Of a stretch of 64,000 nt of DNA, positions 16,976 through 25,599 are shown one piece after another. A model generated the notes under the pieces. That model was not told where the DNA came from. It made no database searches and worked only from the letters and a program-made list of their open reading frames with translations. A program made the position numbers and the translations under genes. The stretch is from Streptomyces sp. NBC_00539 (GTDB lineage Bacteria > Actinomycetota > Actinomycetes > Streptomycetales > Streptomycetaceae): positions 3,230,501-3,294,500 of the forward strand of contig NZ_CP107811.1 in the NCBI RefSeq assembly GCF_036346105.1. The letters are read 5' to 3'. Every line of letters begins with the position of its first letter. Position 1 is the first letter of the stretch.

Positions 16976-18126
16976 TGGCCGCAAGCACACAGAGCACTGT
17001 TCTGTCCGGTGCCAGGGTGGTGCTGCCCACCGGGACCGTGGCGGGCGGCCGCGTCATCGTCGACGGCGAGCGGATCGCGGGCAGCGCCTCCCCGGGCACG
17101 CCCGTGGCCGACCTCAGCGGGCACTGGATCGTCCCCGGCTTCGTGGACATGCACAACCACGGCGGCGGCGGCGCCTCCTTCACCTCCGGCACCGCCGAGG
17201 AGGTCCTCAAGGGCGTACGGACCCACCGCGCGCACGGCACGACCACCCTCATCGCCTCCACCGTCACCGGCGAACTGGACGAACTCGCCCGCCGCGCCGG
17301 GCTCCTCGCGGAGCTGACGCAGCAGGGCGAGATCGCGGGCATCCACTTCGAGGGGCCCTTCATCAACGCCTGCCGCAAGGGCGCCCACAAGGCCGACCTG
17401 CTGCGCGACCCCGACCCGGCCGAGGTCCGCAAGCTGGTCGACGCCGCGCACGGCGCCGCCCGGATGGTCACCCTCGCCACCGAACTGCCCGGCGGCCTGG
17501 ACTCCGTAAGGCTGCTGGCCGAGCACGGGGTCATCGCCGCGATCGGCCACACCGACGCCACCTACGACCAGACCCGCCGCGCCATCGACGCGGGCGCCAC
17601 CGTCGCCACCCACCTCTACAACGCGATGCCGGGCCTCGAACACCGCGCACCCGGCCCGATCGCCGCGCTGCTGGAGGACGAGCGGGTCACCGTCGAGCTG
17701 ATCAACGACGGCACGCACCTGCACCCGGCGATGCTGGAACTGGCCTTCCACCACGCGGGCGCCCACCGGGTCGCGCTGATCACCGACGCGATGGACGCGG
17801 CCGGCTTCGGCGACGGCACCTACCACCTCGGGCCACTGGAGGTCGAGGTCAAGGACGGCGTCGCCCGCCTCGTGGAGGGCGGCTCGATCGCCGGCTCCAC
17901 GCTGACCCTGGACACCGCCTTCAAGCGCGCGGTGACCGTCGACGAGCTGCCCGTCGAGTCGGTGGTCCAGGCGATCTCCGCCAACCCCGCCAAGCTGATC
18001 GGCCTGTACGACCAGATCGGCTCGCTGGAACCCGGCAAGTACGCCGACCTCGTCGTACTGGACGCCGCCTTCGACCTCAAGGGCGTCATGCGGCGCGGCG
18101 AATGGATCGTCAACCCCGGGGTCTGA
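16975..18126 (+). CDS. nagA: N-acetylglucosamine-6-phosphate deacetylase
   Basis: 383 residues, amidohydrolase superfamily. It removes acetate from GlcNAc-6-phosphate, giving glucosamine-6-phosphate and controlling the level of the DasR effector. Metal and catalytic motifs: GFVDMHNHGGGGASF, HFEGPFIN, GHTDATYDQ, THLYNAMPGLEHR, INDGTHLHPAML, LITDAMDAAG with the catalytic Asp, and NPAKLIGL near the end. The ATG at 16975 overlaps the nagK stop and is preceded by GGAGGT. A two-gene operon with nagK. Confidence 0.95.
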   Translation: MAASTQSTVLSGARVVLPTGTVAGGRVIVDGERIAGSASPGTPVADLSGHWIVPGFVDMHNHGGGGASFTSGTAEEVLKGVRTHRAHGTTTLIASTVTGELDELARRAGLLAELTQQGEIAGIHFEGPFINACRKGAHKADLLRDPDPAEVRKLVDAAHGAARMVTLATELPGGLDSVRLLAEHGVIAAIGHTDATYDQTRRAIDAGATVATHLYNAMPGLEHRAPGPIAALLEDERVTVELINDGTHLHPAMLELAFHHAGAHRVALITDAMDAAGFGDGTYHLGPLEVEVKDGVARLVEGGSIAGSTLTLDTAFKRAVTVDELPVESVVQAISANPAKLIGLYDQIGSLEPGKYADLVVLDAAFDLKGVMRRGEWIVNPGV

Positions 18127-18227
18127 GAAGCCGATCGGCTGGACGGTGACGGGCCGTCGCCCCGCGGACTGGGCGGACGGCCCGCGGTTTGGCATGATCC
18201 CGGCACACACCAAGACCGGGGCTGACC

Positions 18228-19154
18228 ATGATCCTCACCGTGACCCTCAACGCCGCGCTCGACGTCACCTACCGGGTGCCGCGGCTGCTCCCGCACACCT
18301 CGCACCGGGTCACCGGCGCGACCGAACGGCCCGGCGGCAAGGGCGTCAACGTCGCCCGCGTGCTCGCCGCACTCGGCCACCAGGTCACGGCGACCGGCTT
18401 CGCGGGCGGGGCGGTGGGCGCGGTCGTACGGGAACTGCTGGCCGCCGACCCCGGCGTGACGGACGCCCTGGTCTCCTGCTCGGGCACCACCCGGCGCACC
18501 CTGGCCGTCGTCGACGGAGCCTCGGGCGACACCACCCAGTTCAACGAGCCGGGCCCGCAGATCACTCCCGCGGAATGGGCCCGTTTCCTGACCCGCTACG
18601 AGGAACTCCTGGCCGGGGCCCGCGCGGTCGCGCTGTGCGGGAGCCTGCCGCCGGGCGTGCCGGTGGGCGCGTACGCCGTACTGGTGCGCACCGCCCGGGC
18701 CGCCGGGGTCCCCGTGCTGCTGGACACCAGCGGCGAGGCACTGCGCAGGGGCGTCGCCGCCCGCCCCGAGATGATCAAGCCGAACGCCGCCGAGCTGGCC
18801 GAACTGACCGGCTCCCGCGACCCGCTGCCCGCCACCCGCGACGCCCGCCGCCGCGGCGCCCACGCGGTGGTCACCTCCCTCGGCCCGGCCGGCCTGCTCG
18901 CCGCCACCGCCGACGGCACCTGGCAGGCCGCTCCGCCCCGCCCGCTGAGCGGCAACCCCACCGGAGCCGGTGACTCCGCCGTCGCGGGGCTGCTCTCGGC
19001 ACTGACCGAGGGCCTGGACTGGCCCGCCCGCCTGGCCCGCGCCGTCGCCCTCTCCGCGGCCACCGTGCACGCCCCGGCGGCGGGAGAGTTCGACCCCCGC
19101 ACCTACGAAGAGGTACGGGGGTCGGTGAAGGTGACGACCGGTCAGGCCGGGTAG
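18228..19154 (+). CDS. PfkB-family hexose kinase (1-phosphofructokinase / tagatose-6-phosphate kinase type)
   Basis: 308 residues. Ribokinase-like fold: VTLNAALDVTY at the N-terminus, RPGGKGVNVARVLAALG (PfkB signature 1), IKPNAAELAELTG, and the C-terminal NPTGAGDSAVAGLL with the catalytic Asp (signature 2). The N-terminus is typical of the 1-phosphofructokinase/LacC subgroup, which phosphorylates fructose-1-phosphate or tagatose-6-phosphate. The location after nagKA suggests sugar catabolism, but no PTS genes are near. The ATG at 18228 has only a weak ribosome site. A 101-base gap separates it from nagA, so it may be in the same transcript. Confidence 0.85.
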   Translation: MILTVTLNAALDVTYRVPRLLPHTSHRVTGATERPGGKGVNVARVLAALGHQVTATGFAGGAVGAVVRELLAADPGVTDALVSCSGTTRRTLAVVDGASGDTTQFNEPGPQITPAEWARFLTRYEELLAGARAVALCGSLPPGVPVGAYAVLVRTARAAGVPVLLDTSGEALRRGVAARPEMIKPNAAELAELTGSRDPLPATRDARRRGAHAVVTSLGPAGLLAATADGTWQAAPPRPLSGNPTGAGDSAVAGLLSALTEGLDWPARLARAVALSAATVHAPAAGEFDPRTYEEVRGSVKVTTGQAG

Positions 19155-19161
19155 CGGCCCG

Positions 19162-20190
19162 CTACGGCTTCTGCAGCCAGAGCTGGTCGATGATGATCTC
19201 GCACTGGTTGCCCGTCTCGCACGACATCTTGACGGTGTTGGGACCCTTCTTCAGGTCCACCAGCGAGTACGTGTACGTCCACTTGTCCCACTCGCCGGGC
19301 TTGGCCTTGGCGAAGTTCTTCATGTTTATCGGACGTTCCTGCTTGTCGCCGTTGACCGTGAGCGTGGTGTTGGCGTCCTTGCCGGGGACGTTGTAGCTGA
19401 TGTAGACGGCGTACTGGCCCGCCTTGGCCACGTCCAGGCTCCAGGTCAGCGCCGCACCCGGCTGGTTGAAGTTGCCGACGTACTGGCCGCCCGCGCTCTT
19501 CGCACCGGGCACCGTGCTCGTCAGCGCCGCACCGCCCGTCAGGGTCATGCCCGCGCCCGAGGCGTCCGCCTTGGGCAGCGGGCCCTCCGAGGGCTCCGGG
19601 GAGCCGCTCGGCTGCGGGCTCGGGGAGTTGTTCTGCGGCGCGCCCGACTGCTGGCCCTGGCCGTTCGCCTGGTTCTTGTCCTTGTCCTTGCCCTTGTCGC
19701 CGAAGGCCAGGGCCGCGCCGATGCCGATGGCGACGGCGACGACCACCGCGACCGCGGCGATGAGCAGGCCGCGACGGCTCGACCCGCCGCCACCGTGCCC
19801 GCCGTTGCCGGGGAGCGCCTGGGTGTGCGCCTGCTGCTGCGGCACGCCGTAGCCACCGGCCTGGAGCGCCTCGGGGGCCTGGTACTGGGCCTGGTAGCCC
19901 TGTTGGCCCTGCGGCTGGCCCTGCTGCGCCGGTCCCGGCTGGTACGGGACGGCACCGCGCTGGCCGCGCCGGTCGCCGACCGTGCGCACCTGGTTGTACG
20001 AGGTACGGGGCACACCCGGCTGTGCGCCGGCCTGCCCACCGGCCGCGGGGCCGGGATATCCGTACCCACCGCCGGACCCGGGCGGGGTGGCACCGGCAGC
20101 CTGCCCGTCCGCGTAGAGGTAGCCGAACGGATCTTCGTCCTCGGGCTGGTTCGCCCCGCCGTGCGGACCGCTGTTCGCGGGCGTCGTCAT
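19162..20190 (-). CDS. Single-pass membrane protein with a C-terminal carbohydrate-binding domain
   Basis: 342 residues. A Gly/Pro/Gln-rich cytoplasmic region (about 1-135) has repeated PQGQQGYQ-like segments. One membrane helix follows (about 136-160, GLLIAAVAVVVAVAIGIG), then a Lys/Asp/Pro linker and an extracellular jelly-roll domain (about 215-342) with AGGQYVGNFNQPGAALTW and NTVKMSCETG, resembling CBM6/CBM35 modules. It probably binds a wall or environmental glycan. The start is firm: AAAGGAG nine bases before the ATG. Convergent with the PfkB gene (7-base gap). No catalytic domain is present. Confidence 0.75.
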   Translation of the reverse strand: MTTPANSGPHGGANQPEDEDPFGYLYADGQAAGATPPGSGGGYGYPGPAAGGQAGAQPGVPRTSYNQVRTVGDRRGQRGAVPYQPGPAQQGQPQGQQGYQAQYQAPEALQAGGYGVPQQQAHTQALPGNGGHGGGGSSRRGLLIAAVAVVVAVAIGIGAALAFGDKGKDKDKNQANGQGQQSGAPQNNSPSPQPSGSPEPSEGPLPKADASGAGMTLTGGAALTSTVPGAKSAGGQYVGNFNQPGAALTWSLDVAKAGQYAVYISYNVPGKDANTTLTVNGDKQERPINMKNFAKAKPGEWDKWTYTYSLVDLKKGPNTVKMSCETGNQCEIIIDQLWLQKP

Positions 20191-20258
20191 CGCAGGTCAC
20201 TCCTTTCGACCCACGGGAGCCTACCCCGAACACGTGCGCTCCCGGGCGGTCGATCGGC

Positions 20259-21938
20259 TCAGCCGGCCCGGCGGTGCGCCTTGGAGCGGGACCTTTTCTC
20301 GATGTACATCCGCTGGTCGGCGGAGCGCAGCACCTCGTCCGCCGACATGCCGCAGCTGGCCCAGCCGATGCCGAAACTCGCCCCGACGCGGACCGCGCGG
20401 CCGTCCACCCGGATGGGCGGGATGATCGCGTTCCGCAGCCGGACGGCCAGGTCGGCGGCGTCGGCCGCGCCCAGCCCGTCGGCGAGGACGACGAACTCGT
20501 CACCACCGAGCCGGGCGACCGTGTCCCCGTCGCGCACGCCCGTCGTCAGCCGCCGGGCGACCTCGATCAGTACCGCGTCGCCCGTGTGGTGACCGAACCG
20601 GTCGTTGATCGACTTGAAGCCGTCGAGATCGCAGAAGAGCACCGCGAGGCCCTTCGTCCCGTCGTCGATGTCGGTGGCGGGTGCGACGGTGTGTACGTGG
20701 TGGTCGTACGGGCCCGCCTCGCCCGGGGCCGCCGCGGGACTCTCGAAGGGGTCGCCGTACCCGTCCGGGCGAAAGCCGTGCTCGCCGGCACCACCCCCCG
20801 CCTCCGGGCGCCCCTCGAAGGCCGCGTCCAGCACCTCCACGGCCGTGGCCCGCACGGACTGCGGCCGGCGGCACAGCCGAGCCCCCAGCCGCGAGCGCAG
20901 TTCGGCGCTGTTGGGCAGGCCGGTCAGCGCGTCGTGGCTGGCGCGGTGCGCGAGCTGGAGCTCGTGCCGCTTGCGCTCCTCGATGTCCTCGACGTGGGTG
21001 AGCAGGAACCGGGGCCCGTCGGCGGCGTCGGCGACCACCGAGTTGCGCAGCGAGACCCACACGTACGTGCCGTCGCGCCGGCCCAGCCGCAGTTCGGCCC
21101 GGCCGCCCTCGGCCGAGGTCCGCAGCAGCGTGCCGATGTCCTCGGGGTGCACGAGGTCGGAGAAGGAGTACCGGCGCAGCACGGAGGCCGGCCGACCCAG
21201 CAGCCGGCACAGCGCGTCGTTGGTCCGCAGCAGCCGGCCGTGCTGGTCGCCGCCCATCTCGGCGATGGCCATGCCGCTGGGCGCGTACTCGAAGGCCTGG
21301 CGGAACGACTCCTCACTGGCGCGCAACGCCTGCTGTTCGCGCTCCAGCCGGACCAGGGCCCGCTGCATGTTCGCCCGCAGCCTCGCGTTGCTGATCGCAA
21401 TCGCCGCCTGGAAGGCGTACATCTGCAGCGCCTCGCGCCCCCACGCGCCCGGGCGGCGGCCGTTGCGCGGTCTGTCCACCGAAATGACACCCAGAAGTTC
21501 CCCGCCGGACGCGTACATGGGTGCATAGAGCCGGTCTTCGGGGTGCCACTCGTCCGCGAAGCGGGGATCGGGGCCCTCGGTGTGCCACTGGGGCACGTCG
21601 TCCTCCAGCAGGACCCAGCCCTCGGTGTGCGGGATGAAGCGCAGTCCGTCCCAGTCCTCACCCATCGTCAGGCGGCGTTCCCAGGAGAGGCGGGAGCCGA
21701 CGCGACCGGTGATCAGGGCCTCCGCGGCGGGGTCACCTGCGAAGGCGGCCACGACGAGATCCCCGTCAGGGCGTACGAGGTTGACACAGGCGAGTTGGTA
21801 GCCGAGGCCCGCGACGATGCCGTCCACGACGGTCTGCAGAGTGTCCGCCAGGCTCCGGGCCGTATTGAGGTCGGCCACCACCCGGTGCAGCTGCCGCAGG
21901 GTCGCAAGACGGACGTACGGCTCCGACTCGGTCTCCAT
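20259..21938 (-). CDS. cdgB: Diguanylate cyclase, GAF-PAS-GGDEF
   Basis: 559 residues. Order: GAF (about 15-190), PAS/PAC (about 208-322), GGDEF (about 333-548). The catalytic motif GGDEF is intact at 478-482, and an inhibitory I-site RxxD (Arg469, Asp472) precedes it at the canonical distance. It should therefore make c-di-GMP from GTP with product inhibition. About 75 residues of low-complexity sequence (356-429, rich in Gly, Pro, Asp, His) are inserted inside the GGDEF domain between HDALTGLPN and FCDLDGFKSINDRFG. Architecture and context match S. coelicolor CdgB, which affects development. The ATG at 21938 has GGGGAG nine bases upstream. A BldD-like box and a CRP-type palindrome lie upstream. 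Confidence 0.93.
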   Translation of the reverse strand: METESEPYVRLATLRQLHRVVADLNTARSLADTLQTVVDGIVAGLGYQLACVNLVRPDGDLVVAAFAGDPAAEALITGRVGSRLSWERRLTMGEDWDGLRFIPHTEGWVLLEDDVPQWHTEGPDPRFADEWHPEDRLYAPMYASGGELLGVISVDRPRNGRRPGAWGREALQMYAFQAAIAISNARLRANMQRALVRLEREQQALRASEESFRQAFEYAPSGMAIAEMGGDQHGRLLRTNDALCRLLGRPASVLRRYSFSDLVHPEDIGTLLRTSAEGGRAELRLGRRDGTYVWVSLRNSVVADAADGPRFLLTHVEDIEERKRHELQLAHRASHDALTGLPNSAELRSRLGARLCRRPQSVRATAVEVLDAAFEGRPEAGGGAGEHGFRPDGYGDPFESPAAAPGEAGPYDHHVHTVAPATDIDDGTKGLAVLFCDLDGFKSINDRFGHHTGDAVLIEVARRLTTGVRDGDTVARLGGDEFVVLADGLGAADAADLAVRLRNAIIPPIRVDGRAVRVGASFGIGWASCGMSADEVLRSADQRMYIEKRSRSKAHRRAG

Positions 21939-22036
21939 TGCTCGCTCTCCCCGAGACCTCGACAGCAACTCCAGGTGTGTCATCGGCGGTTCGTTGCGGT
22001 GTCCCGTCCACTGAATCACAGTGAGCTGTGCGGCAG

Positions 22037-22049
22037 GTACACAGGGTCA
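22037..22049 (-). promoter_or_regulatory. cdgB: Candidate BldD box upstream of cdgB
   Basis: On the cdgB strand TGACCCTGTGTAC matches 12 of 13 positions of the published BldD pattern TNACNC(A/T)GNGTNA. It lies about 100 bases before the cdgB start. cdgB is a known BldD target in S. coelicolor, which supports the call. Confidence 0.6.
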
Positions 22050-22064
22050 ACAAATCTTGCCGTC

Positions 22065-22080
22065 TGTGACTCAAGTCACA
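22065..22080. promoter_or_regulatory. Perfect CRP-type palindrome in the cdgB / flavin reductase intergenic region
   Basis: TGTGACTCAAGTCACA: TGTGA-N6-TCACA, a perfect inverted repeat and an exact match to the CRP core. It lies 127 bases upstream of cdgB and 172 upstream of the divergent flavin-reductase gene. Streptomyces Crp recognises GTG-N6-CAC-type sites. Which gene it controls is unknown. Confidence 0.7.
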
Positions 22081-22251
22081 TGAGATGAAGAACGTGCTCC
22101 GAAGAGGCGAGAGGGGCCTCGCCGCGACTGGGAGCGCTCCCTCTCCTTTCCGCGGGCAAACGATACGCGCGGACCTAGGTCCCGGGGTCCGTACGCGCCT
22201 CGGACCAAGGCCCGATGTGCGCCGTGAGGGAGCGAGACTAGCGTTCCAGGC

Positions 22252-22821
22252 GTGCCGAAGACGACCCTGGAACCCGCCCACGCAGCCCCCACCCCGCATC
22301 CTGAGGGGGTGACCGAGGAAGAATTCCGTGCCGCGATGTCCCGACTGGCGGCCGGCGTAACGCTGATCACCGCCCACGAGCCCGCGCTGACGGCCGACGG
22401 CCCGCGGGGGGAGGACGTCGGCATGACGGCGACCGCCTTCATGTCGGTGTCCCTGGACCCGCCGCTGGTCCTGGTGAGCCTGCGCGAGGGCTCCCGGATG
22501 GACGACCTGCTGGCGGAGCAGCCGCTGTGGGCCGTCTCGGTGCTCGCGGACAGCCAGCTGCAGGTCGCGGGCCGGTTCGCGATGAAGGGCCGGATCAGCG
22601 ACCGGCTGCTGTTCGCGGGCGTGCCCTACGAACGGGGCGCCGTCTCGGGGGCCCTGCTGCTGACGCAGGCACTGGCCACGCTGGAGTGCCGTACGGAGTC
22701 CCGCGTCCCGGCGGGCGACCACACCCTCGTCGTCGGCCGCGTCCTGTCGGCCGCTCTTCCCAGCCCCGACGCGCCGCCGCTGACGTACTTCCGCGGGCGC
22801 TACCGGCACCTGGCGCGGTAG
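22252..22821 (+). CDS. Flavin reductase-like FMN-binding domain protein
   Basis: 189 residues. The split-barrel flavin reductase fold is recognisable: EEFRAAMSRLAAGVTLITAHE, VGMTATAFMSVSLDPPLVLVSL (FMN contacts), VSVLADSQLQVAGRFA, and a C-terminal HTLVVGRVL...YFRGRYRHL. It probably reduces FMN with NAD(P)H, possibly for a two-component monooxygenase, but no partner is adjacent. TAGCGT (22239-22244) lies seven bases before the GTG start and there is no ribosome site, suggesting leaderless translation. Divergent from cdgB. Confidence 0.85.
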   Translation: MPKTTLEPAHAAPTPHPEGVTEEEFRAAMSRLAAGVTLITAHEPALTADGPRGEDVGMTATAFMSVSLDPPLVLVSLREGSRMDDLLAEQPLWAVSVLADSQLQVAGRFAMKGRISDRLLFAGVPYERGAVSGALLLTQALATLECRTESRVPAGDHTLVVGRVLSAALPSPDAPPLTYFRGRYRHLAR

Positions 22822-22851
22822 GGGCGGCCGGGCCGGGGGCGGCCGTGCGGG

Positions 22852-23277
22852 CTACCAGTCGCGGCCCGTACGGCCCCGCTTCGTCTCCGCCCGCGCCTTC
22901 TTCTCCCGCAGCCGGCGCTCGTTGATCCCGCGCGGGATCTTCGTCGCCCGCCGCTGCTTCGGCGGCGGCGCCGTCGCCTCCGCCAGCAGCGACGCCAGCC
23001 GCACCAGCGCCATCTCCCGGTTGCGCAGCTGCGAGCGGTGCTCGGACGCCCTGACCGTCAGCACCCCGCCCACCAGCCGGGACGCGAGCCGCTCCAGCGC
23101 CCGCTCCTTCCACACCTCCGGCAGCGCCTTCGTCGCCCCGAGGTCGAACAGCAGCTCTACCCGCGAGTCGGAGGTGTTCACGTGCTGGCCGCCCGGCCCG
23201 GAGGAACGCGAGAACCGCCAGCCGAGCTCCCCCTCGGGCAGCGCGACGGAACCACGGATGACATAGGGACCAGGCAT
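22852..23277 (-). CDS. arfB: Alternative ribosome-rescue factor ArfB (GGQ hydrolase)
   Basis: 141 residues. A codon-independent peptidyl-tRNA hydrolase that rescues stalled ribosomes. The catalytic GGQ is in [20 protein letters not shown], and the basic C-terminal tail ([28 protein letters not shown]) fits the element that threads into the empty mRNA channel. It lacks the stop-codon-recognition domain of RF1/RF2, and the length is typical. The ATG at 23277 starts [11 protein letters not shown]. It is convergent with the flavin reductase and divergent from terD. Confidence 0.9.
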   Translation of the reverse strand: MPGPYVIRGSVALPEGELGWRFSRSSGPGGQHVNTSDSRVELLFDLGATKALPEVWKERALERLASRLVGGVLTVRASEHRSQLRNREMALVRLASLLAEATAPPPKQRRATKIPRGINERRLREKKARAETKRGRTGRDW

Positions 23278-23447
23278 GCCCCTATGATCCCGCCCCGCAC
23301 CGCACCCCGTCACCCCATTTCCCCCGAGCCCGGACGCACCGCCCCCGGACCCGTGGAACCTACCGACCCCCTCGCCGCGTTATGCAGGGCAGCGGTAACT
23401 TGACCACGTCCGGCGGTCATGTGATTGAGGAAGGGACACCAGTCAAA

Positions 23448-24023
23448 ATGGCAGTAAGCCTGTCCAAGGGCGGCAACGTCTCGCTTAGCAAGGAGGCCCC
23501 CGGCCTCAGCGCCGTCACGGTCGGCCTCGGCTGGGACGTCCGCACCACCACCGGTGTCGACTTCGACCTCGACGCCTCCGCCATCGCGGTCAACGCGACG
23601 GGCAAGGTCGTCTCCGACGGTCACTTCGTCTTCTTCAACAACAAGTCCACCCCGGACCAGACCATCGTCCACACCGGTGACAACCGCACCGGCGAGGGCT
23701 CCGGCGACGACGAGTCCATCAAGGTCAACCTCGCCGGTCTCCCGGCCGATGTCGACAAGATCGTCTTCCCGGTCTCCATCTACGACGCCGAGTCCCGCAG
23801 CCAGAACTTCGGCCAGGTCCGCAACGCGTACATCCGGGTCGTCAACCAGGCCGGCGGCGCCGAGATCGCCCGCTATGACCTCTCCGAGGACGCGGCGACC
23901 GAGACCGCCATGGTCTTCGGCGAGCTCTACCGCAACGGCGCGGAGTGGAAGTTCCGCGCCGTCGGCCAGGGCTATGCCTCCGGCCTGACCGGCATCGCCC
24001 AGGACTTCGGCGTCAACGTCTGA
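23448..24023 (+). CDS. terD: TerD-family calcium-binding stress protein
   Basis: 191 residues, a single TerD domain. Recognisable elements: [70 protein letters not shown] and the C-terminal [18 protein letters not shown]. The Asp-rich loops bind Ca2+ in characterised members. The family is linked to tellurite and oxidative stress and, in Streptomyces, to development. The ATG at 23448 has GAGGAAGGG upstream. The gene stands alone here, without terZABCEF. Confidence 0.92.
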   Translation: MAVSLSKGGNVSLSKEAPGLSAVTVGLGWDVRTTTGVDFDLDASAIAVNATGKVVSDGHFVFFNNKSTPDQTIVHTGDNRTGEGSGDDESIKVNLAGLPADVDKIVFPVSIYDAESRSQNFGQVRNAYIRVVNQAGGAEIARYDLSEDAATETAMVFGELYRNGAEWKFRAVGQGYASGLTGIAQDFGVNV

Positions 24024-24043
24024 TCTCCCCCGGCACGGCCACG

Positions 24044-24085
24044 GCCACCGGCCACCGGCCACCGGCCACCGGCCACCGGCCACTG
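24044..24085. repeat. 7-bp tandem repeat (GCCACCG)n
   Basis: Five exact GCCACCG units and one variant (GCCACTG), just after terD. Non-coding; copy number is likely to vary between strains. Confidence 0.9.
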
Positions 24086-24087
24086 TC

Positions 24088-24125
24088 GAGGCCCCTTCCC
24101 GCGATCGGCACCGGGGAGGGGCCTC
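24088..24125. terminator. Bidirectional terminator between terD and the aminopeptidase gene
   Basis: A 13-bp stem (24088-24100 with 24113-24125, one G-U pair in one orientation) and a 12-base loop, between two convergent genes. Confidence 0.8.
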
Positions 24126-24142
24126 GCCGCCGACGGGGGCGG

Positions 24143-25564
24143 CTACGGCTTGGGGCTGTCCTCGCCGTACAGCCACACGTCCCACACCTTCTTCAAATCG
24201 CGGCCCGTCTTGCGTTGCGCGTAGGCGGTGAAGTCGGCCGTACACGCGTTGCCGTGGCGGTGGTCCTCGGCCCAGCCGCGCAGCAGGGCGAAGAACCGCT
24301 CGTCACCGGCCTCCTGCCGGATCCGTTGCAGCACCATCGCACCGCGGTAGTACACCGGCGCCTCCGAGATGTCGTCGGGCCCGGGCGGCGCCGCCGGCGG
24401 GAACGCGTCCCAGTGGGCGGCGTCCGACCCCTCGAAGGACGTGTCACCGGCGAGGAGGGCGTCGAACCGTTTTTGCGCACCGGGACCGCCGTGGTCCTCC
24501 GACCACAGCCACTCCGCGTAGGTCGCGAAGCCCTCGTTGAGCCACATGTCCTTCCAGGACTTCGGCGACACCGAGTCCCCGAACCACTGGTGCGCCAGCT
24601 CGTGGACGGTGAGCTCCAGCGAAGGGGCACCCGGATAGACGGGTTTGGTCTGCGTCTCCAACGCGTACGGCAGCGTGCCGCCCGCCACCACGATGGTGCC
24701 CACCGTGGCGAACGGGTACGGCCCGAACCGCCCCGCTTCCCACTCCACCAGCTCCGGCAGCCGCCCGAGCGCCGCCGCGCTCCCGGCTTCCTCGCCCGGC
24801 GCGACCGCGTTGTAGACGCCGATTCCCGAAGAGGTGCGGGCCGTCGCCACCTTGAACTTCCCGATGGCCGCGGTGGCCAGGTAGCTCGCCATCGGTTCGG
24901 CGCTGTGCCAGGCGAAGGCCGTCCGCCCGTCACCGGTGTCCCGGCGGGAGGCCAGCTCGCCGTTGGAAACCGCCTCGTAGCCCTGCGGAACGGTGAGCGT
25001 GATGTCGTAAGACGCCTTGTCGCTGGGGTGGTGGTTGCCGGGGAACCAGGTCATCGATCCGACGGGCTCACCGACGGCCACGGCCCCGTCCGCGGTCGTG
25101 ATCCAGCCCTCCGGGGAACCGTCCGCGTCGGTGAGGGGCCTCGGCGTACCGCTGTAGCGGACCTCCGTACGGAACACCCCGCCCTTGGGAAGGTCCATGC
25201 GCGGGCGCACGGTCAGCTCCCGGCCCGTGCGGTTGTACCGGGCCGGCTCCCCCTCGACGGTGACCGCGTCGACGCGCAGCCCGCTGAGGTCGAGGTTGAA
25301 GGAGCTCAGCGTCTGCTCGGCGCGGGCGGTGATGACGGCCGTGCCGGTCAGCTGCCGGTCGGCGGGCCGGTAGCCGATGTCCAGGGCGTAGTGGTCGACC
25401 TGGTAACCGCCGTTGCCCGCCTTGGGGAAGTACGGGTCCCGCAGCCCCGACGCGCCCGGCCGGCCCTGCACCGTCGAGCCCGTACAGCCCGCGGTGAGGG
25501 CGAGGAGGGCGGCGACGGCGGGGACGGCGAGGCGGGTGAGACGGTTGCGCGCGCGGTGATCCAC
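24143..25564 (-). CDS. M1-family metallopeptidase lipoprotein
   Basis: 473 residues. An N-terminal hydrophobic segment ends in the lipobox LTAGC, giving a membrane-anchored extracytoplasmic enzyme. The zinc site is HELAHQWFGD with the third ligand Glu in WLNEGFATYAEW. The usual GxMEN substrate motif is replaced by an ALETQ-type sequence, as in several actinobacterial members. A beta-sandwich N-domain precedes the catalytic domain. It likely acts as an aminopeptidase on exported peptides. TAGGAT (25572-25577) lies seven bases before the GTG start, suggesting a leaderless transcript. It follows hbpS by 35 bases on the same strand. Confidence 0.92.
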   Translation of the reverse strand: MDHRARNRLTRLAVPAVAALLALTAGCTGSTVQGRPGASGLRDPYFPKAGNGGYQVDHYALDIGYRPADRQLTGTAVITARAEQTLSSFNLDLSGLRVDAVTVEGEPARYNRTGRELTVRPRMDLPKGGVFRTEVRYSGTPRPLTDADGSPEGWITTADGAVAVGEPVGSMTWFPGNHHPSDKASYDITLTVPQGYEAVSNGELASRRDTGDGRTAFAWHSAEPMASYLATAAIGKFKVATARTSSGIGVYNAVAPGEEAGSAAALGRLPELVEWEAGRFGPYPFATVGTIVVAGGTLPYALETQTKPVYPGAPSLELTVHELAHQWFGDSVSPKSWKDMWLNEGFATYAEWLWSEDHGGPGAQKRFDALLAGDTSFEGSDAAHWDAFPPAAPPGPDDISEAPVYYRGAMVLQRIRQEAGDERFFALLRGWAEDHRHGNACTADFTAYAQRKTGRDLKKVWDVWLYGEDSPKP

Positions 25565-25599
25565 GCGTTCGATCCTATGCGGGAGCAGGAAAGACGGTC

